DNA of 64,000 nucleotides, from NCBI GenBank assembly GCA_020402745.1, contig JADBYZ010000011.1:17786-81785 (forward strand). The letters run 5' to 3'. The translations under genes were made by a program, and so were the position numbers. The notes under the pieces are model-generated. The model ran no database searches, was not told where the DNA came from, and was given only the letters and a program-made list of their open reading frames with translations. Source of the stretch: Phenylobacterium sp. (lineage in GTDB: Bacteria > Pseudomonadota > Alphaproteobacteria > Caulobacterales > Caulobacteraceae). Below are positions 60,159-64,000 of this stretch, piece by piece (positions within the stretch are counted from its first letter, which is position 1; the number at the start of each line of letters is the position of its first letter).

Positions 60159-62891
60159 TCAGAAGCGGTACTGCACTTCCACGCCGAAGATGCGCGGAGG
60201 CGTCAGCTCGTAGTTCCGGGCGCCGTTGGGGAATCGGTCAGACGGAACATCGGGGTTATTGTTTCGTTGAGCCGCCGCGACCGCAGCGGCGTATCCGTCT
60301 TCGTCAAGGGCGTTCTTGACGTAGGCGATGATCGTGTAATTGCCGCCCGTTGGCATCCATAGCGCCCGCAGATCCACCTGATCCCAGGCCGGCGCCGAGT
60401 CATACTCCCGGGCGAAGATCGTCGCGTAGGCCTTCGACCGATTCACATAGGTCGCACCGGCGGTGAGGCTGCCCTGGTCCATTTCGAACGTATAGGAGCC
60501 GTTCACCGCCACCTTATGCTCAGGAGCCTGGGGCAGGCTTCTCCCGACAATGCTCACAGGGCCGGTGTTGACGTTATCGTTCACGTCCAGGCGTGGAAGG
60601 CTCCTGGTGATCTCAGTCGGGTTCCATCCATAGTCCAGAGTGAGACGAATGGGATCGATCGGCCGCCAGATGCCGCTGAACTCGATCCCATAGGACTCTG
60701 ATCTCTCAATGTTCACGAACTGGGTCACGGTGATATCACCGACCCGCACCGAGATGGGAGCCTGCATGTCCCGGTAGTCGAGGAAGAAGGCGGCCAGGTT
60801 GATCTGGAACCGGTCAAAGTCCTTCTTAAAGCCGATCTCGTAGGAGTTGACCGTCTCCTCGTCCGCCCTGGGGCGGTCCAGGAAGCCGCCAGCCGAGAAG
60901 CCGAAGGCTTTGTACCCGCGGCTGTAACGGGCGTAGGCCATGGTGTCGCTGTCCGGATCCCACTGGACGCCGAGGGTGCCAGTGACGGCGTCGGACGAGC
61001 CCTCGAGGTTCCGGCTGGCGACGCCGGTGGCCGGATCGATGACGTACTGGCGCACCACGCCGTTGGTGGTGACGCCTGGGGTGCTGACACCCGGAATCAA
61101 GCCTGTGGTGCTCTTCGGCGCCAGGGCGTCGGTGAGGTCCATAGCGCCGTTGCCGAGCCCGTTCAGGCCGGCGAGCGCCGGGGCTCCGAACACAGGCGCG
61201 AGGCGCGCCACGGAGTTGATGTCGCCTAGCAGGCTGCCCCAGTTGGCCGCCGTACCCGGCCCAAAGGCGCCGAGACCGAGGGCCGGGTAGAGATTACGAT
61301 AGCACGTATCCGAATTGCAGACGATCCTTCGGAACTCCCGGCCCGACTTCCGGTCGTCTGTATAGCGGAGACCCAGGGTGAGCTTCAGCGTATCCGACAT
61401 TTGATAGTCGATCTGACCGAAGACCGCCGTGCTTTCGGTTGTCAGTCCGTATTGACCTGTAGACCAGTATCCTTCAGGGTTGCGCGCGGCGCCGAGGATA
61501 GGCGTCTGGAGGGAAGACGGGCCGACCAGGTAGAAGTCCGCTGTGCTTCCGGTACCGAAATACTCCTGATTATAGTAAAATCCGCCCACAATCCACTGAA
61601 TCGGTCCATCCGATGTGGATGAGATATTGATCTCGTGGCTGTACCACTTCTGATACTCAAAATAGTGGTATCCATTATTCGCATTCACTGTCAGGGGCGT
61701 ACAGTTGACGGGCGACAGTCCCGCTGAGAACAAACCGCCGACTGTGCCGCAGGTCGATCCCGGCGCCAGTGGAATCTGATAGGATTCGACACTCGTGAAG
61801 TCAGAGTCGCCGTAGAGATCGTACTTATACTCTTGGTATCCGCCGATATACTTTACGTCGAATGAGGGCAGGCGATAGACAAAATTGGTGGTGAACAAAT
61901 TCACATCACGCAGGCGAATCCGCTGGGGGATATTCGTATTGAAGGTCCGGTTATCCACAAGCGCGGGATTTGACCTGGAGGTCGAGCCATCGAACTGCTT
62001 CAGGCTGCCCGGAACGATTCCGTTCAGCCCGGTCTCAGGTGTGAGACCGTGCGCCGAGGAGAAGACGATCAGGTAGTTCGGATCGATCCGACCATTTGAA
62101 TACTCGTCACCGCGATAGCCCGCCCGGGCGCCGGGGCCCCCGCGGTTATGCCAGGCGAGCGTCCTGTATGACAACCATAGCTCAGCATTGTCGCCGATAT
62201 CGGCCTCGAGCTGAAACTGATACTGGAACTCATCACGCAAGGCGCCTTCTGTAGGCCGGCCGGGCGTGATGTTCTTGAAATAGCCCCTCTCCTGGTCGAG
62301 CTTGTAGCCCGAGAAGCGCATCCGAAGCCCGTCAGTGATGGGGCCAGAAACAGCGAGCTGAAGATTGGTGAAGCTGTAATTCTCTGCGATCGCGCGGACT
62401 TCGGCGTACAGCTCGTCGGTCGGCCGAACGGAGATAATGTTGACCGTGCCGCCGATGGCGTTACGGCCATAAAGGGTGCCCTGGGGGCCGCGGAGGATTT
62501 CCACCCGCTCCACGTCCAGAGGCGGGCTGCCGGCCAGGACGGTGGAAGTGGTGAAGAGGCTGTCGACATAGATCGACACCGCACCGTCCACGGAATGCAC
62601 ATTCGAGAGTCGGCCGATGCCGCGCATCGAGGCGCGGTCGTTCGACGACTGATAGACGAAGCCTGGGGTGAAGTTGGTCAGGTCCTGGACGGTCGAGATG
62701 CCGACGAGGTCGCGCTGCTGACTGGTGAAGGCCGAGATCGCGACGGGCACATCCTGCAGACTCTGCTCGCGTTTTTCCGCCGTCACCACCAGTTCGTCGA
62801 TGGTGTTCATCGCGGATTGCGCCTGGGCCGAGAGACCCACCGCGCTGGCGGCGAGAATGCTCGTCGCCAACAGTATGGCCTTGGACTGCAT
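60159..62891 (-). CDS. TonB-dependent outer-membrane receptor (REQSLQDVP subfamily)
   Basis: 910 residues: signal peptide 1-23 (ending LSAQA), TonB-box-like DELVVTAEKREQSLQDVPVA, plug motif GPQGTLYGRNAIGG, barrel ending FGVEVQYRF. Same subfamily as the receptor at 6988. ATG at 62891 with GGGGAG upstream; the frame is open further but without homology. Leader holds the shortened CAGGCAAT motif. Lies beside a P450 gene that reads the same way, so it may import the P450 substrate; inference. Confidence 0.93.
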   Translation of the reverse strand: MQSKAILLATSILAASAVGLSAQAQSAMNTIDELVVTAEKREQSLQDVPVAISAFTSQQRDLVGISTVQDLTNFTPGFVYQSSNDRASMRGIGRLSNVHSVDGAVSIYVDSLFTTSTVLAGSPPLDVERVEILRGPQGTLYGRNAIGGTVNIISVRPTDELYAEVRAIAENYSFTNLQLAVSGPITDGLRMRFSGYKLDQERGYFKNITPGRPTEGALRDEFQYQFQLEADIGDNAELWLSYRTLAWHNRGGPGARAGYRGDEYSNGRIDPNYLIVFSSAHGLTPETGLNGIVPGSLKQFDGSTSRSNPALVDNRTFNTNIPQRIRLRDVNLFTTNFVYRLPSFDVKYIGGYQEYKYDLYGDSDFTSVESYQIPLAPGSTCGTVGGLFSAGLSPVNCTPLTVNANNGYHYFEYQKWYSHEINISSTSDGPIQWIVGGFYYNQEYFGTGSTADFYLVGPSSLQTPILGAARNPEGYWSTGQYGLTTESTAVFGQIDYQMSDTLKLTLGLRYTDDRKSGREFRRIVCNSDTCYRNLYPALGLGAFGPGTAANWGSLLGDINSVARLAPVFGAPALAGLNGLGNGAMDLTDALAPKSTTGLIPGVSTPGVTTNGVVRQYVIDPATGVASRNLEGSSDAVTGTLGVQWDPDSDTMAYARYSRGYKAFGFSAGGFLDRPRADEETVNSYEIGFKKDFDRFQINLAAFFLDYRDMQAPISVRVGDITVTQFVNIERSESYGIEFSGIWRPIDPIRLTLDYGWNPTEITRSLPRLDVNDNVNTGPVSIVGRSLPQAPEHKVAVNGSYTFEMDQGSLTAGATYVNRSKAYATIFAREYDSAPAWDQVDLRALWMPTGGNYTIIAYVKNALDEDGYAAAVAAAQRNNNPDVPSDRFPNGARNYELTPPRIFGVEVQYRF

Positions 62892-62969
62892 CTGGTTTTC
62901 ACTCCCCAAAAAATAATCGCCAGGGTTATTGCCTGTGCGTCCGGAAACGCTGGCCGACAGCGAAAGGCA

Positions 62970-62989
62970 TGTCAATCCCGTGACGGGAT
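62970..62989 (-). promoter_or_regulatory. TTGACA element with adjoining inverted repeat before the third TBDR
   Basis: On the minus strand the 6+3+6 repeat ATCCCG-TCA-CGGGAT (62989-62975) abuts TTGACA (62975-62970). No good -10 is visible at 17-18 nt. The perfect 10-nt palindrome GTGACGTCAC at 63017-63026 lies 28 nt further upstream. Confidence 0.5.
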
Positions 62990-63058
62990 GATGCCAATTG
63001 TGTGAAAAACGATTTCGTGACGTCACTAGCGGGGGCTCGGGGCCGCGAGCCCGGCCGC

Positions 63059-64000
63059 TCAGCTGGCGATGCGCACCGGCAGGGTCTCGTAGCCCTTGAC
63101 GAAGTTGGAGGTCAGGCGGCGCGGCGGGGCCATCACCTCGATGCGCCGGAAGCGCTTGAGAATCTCTTCCCAGACCACCTTCAGCTGCATCTCGGCCAGC
63201 CTGTTGCCGACGCAGCGGTGGATACCGAAACCAAAGGCCACGTGCTGCCGCGGCCGCACCCGGTCGATGATGAACCGGTCCGCATCGGCGATCACCGCGC
63301 CGTCCCGGTTGCCCGAGACGTACCACATGATCACCTTGTCCCCCTTGCGGATCGTCTTGCCGCCCAGCTCGATGTCGCGGGTGGCGGTGCGGCGCATGTG
63401 GGCCACGGGGCTCTGCCAGCGGATAATCTCGGGCACGGCCGAATCCAGCAGGGACGGGTCGGCGCGCAGCCGGTCATAGGCGTCGGGATTGTCCTGGAAG
63501 GCCAGGAGGGCGCCGGTGATCGAGTGCCGGGTCGTGTCGCTGCCGGCCACGGTCAAAAGGATCACATTGCCCAGGTAGGCGAACATCTGGCCGTCCTTGC
63601 GGGTGATGGGATCGCCCGCCAGCAGGGACAAAAGATCATTCCCCGGCGCGGCCTTGCGGGCCTCCCAAAGTCCCACGAAGGTCTCGAAATAGGGCCTCAG
63701 CGCGGCCTGGCGGTCCTCATTGGTCCTGAAGACCGCGCCCTCACCCGTCGGGGCGAGGATGATGTCCGACGCCTCGGGCAGCAGGCGCCGGGCCTCGAAG
63801 GGAAAGTCAAACAGGGTGGCCAGCATCTGGCTGGTCAGCTCCACCGAGACATTGTCGACGAAGTCGAAGGTCTCGCCCACCGGCAGCTCGTCCAGAATGG
63901 CCGCCGCCCGGCTGCGGATCAGGGGCTCCAGCTCCGCCATGCCGGCGGTCGAGAACATGGGCATGACCACCCTCCGCTGGGCGTCATGGTCCGGCGGGTC
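63059..64000 (-). CDS. Cytochrome P450, CYP153-like, N-terminus beyond window
   Basis: The C-terminal ~313 residues of a soluble P450; the frame is open to the window edge, so the N-terminus is missing. I-helix motif AGSDTTRH, ExxR as EIIRW, and haem-binding FGFGIHRCVGNRLAEMQ with the proximal Cys. AHMRRTATRDIELGGKTIRKG and the HRCVGNRLAE tail match the CYP153 type (alkane/terpene hydroxylases). Redox partners are not in view. It reads towards the third TBDR gene, 168 nt away. Confidence 0.85.
   Translation of the reverse strand, partial: DPPDHDAQRRVVMPMFSTAGMAELEPLIRSRAAAILDELPVGETFDFVDNVSVELTSQMLATLFDFPFEARRLLPEASDIILAPTGEGAVFRTNEDRQAALRPYFETFVGLWEARKAAPGNDLLSLLAGDPITRKDGQMFAYLGNVILLTVAGSDTTRHSITGALLAFQDNPDAYDRLRADPSLLDSAVPEIIRWQSPVAHMRRTATRDIELGGKTIRKGDKVIMWYVSGNRDGAVIADADRFIIDRVRPRQHVAFGFGIHRCVGNRLAEMQLKVVWEEILKRFRRIEVMAPPRRLTSNFVKGYETLPVRIAS

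Overview
The window is GC-rich DNA with an alphaproteobacterial, most likely Caulobacterales (Caulobacter/Phenylobacterium-like), character. The clues are a DUF1192 gene, an RcdA (DUF1465) gene and rpmE side by side, four large TonB-dependent receptors (TBDRs), many acyl-CoA enzymes, and dense packing with 4-nt start/stop overlaps. The assignment is inference from gene content; there is no rRNA or tRNA gene to anchor it.

Bases 1-12,600, all leftward: a probable six-gene operon runs from an HD-domain protein (candidate diiron oxygenase) through an enoyl-CoA hydratase (ECH), a two-subunit ABC exporter with one consensus and one degenerate ATP site, a nitronate monooxygenase and an amidase cut by the window edge. 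Upstream lie two TBDR genes of different subfamilies that share a 38-nt upstream element, a leader motif, a related signal peptide and a near-identical terminator.

Bases 12,700-25,500: a catabolic cluster with two SDRs, ECH-family proteins, a Baeyer-Villiger-type monooxygenase, a CaiB-type CoA transferase, a thiolase, an MDR reductase, an unusual tandem double-TetR regulator and a GPH-type transporter. Three genes are broken: a frameshifted and truncated MaoC-like gene, an ECH stub, and the transporter, which has an in-frame stop. The set would suit oxidation, ring opening and beta-oxidation of a cyclic ketone, terpenoid or steroid-like compound.

Bases 25,500-36,800: conserved housekeeping genes. 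These are a quinone oxidoreductase, DUF1192, rcdA, rpmE, an MsbA-like ABC exporter, a glycerophosphodiesterase, an inositol-phosphatase family protein, thiE, a putative chorismate-lyase-like protein, an orphan opgH/mdoH, a DUF998 protein and an acyltransferase.

Bases 36,900-49,400: a VOC protein, a TBDR with a Gly/Pro-rich insert, an NTF2-like protein, an esterase, an AcuI-like reductase, DoxX, DUF3429, a GST, a sulfatase, a TraB/GumN protein, an XRE regulator with three clustered operator-like repeats, and an epoxide-hydrolase-like enzyme.

Bases 49,700-64,000: TerC, a dicarboxylate symporter translationally coupled to an MHS-family MFS carrier, a VOC protein, an MGMT-like protein, a carotenoid oxygenase with a palindrome over its promoter, a LysR/thioesterase operon divergent from an NAD-dependent epimerase, a membrane protein, another TBDR with a strong terminator, and a CYP153-like P450 running off the right edge.
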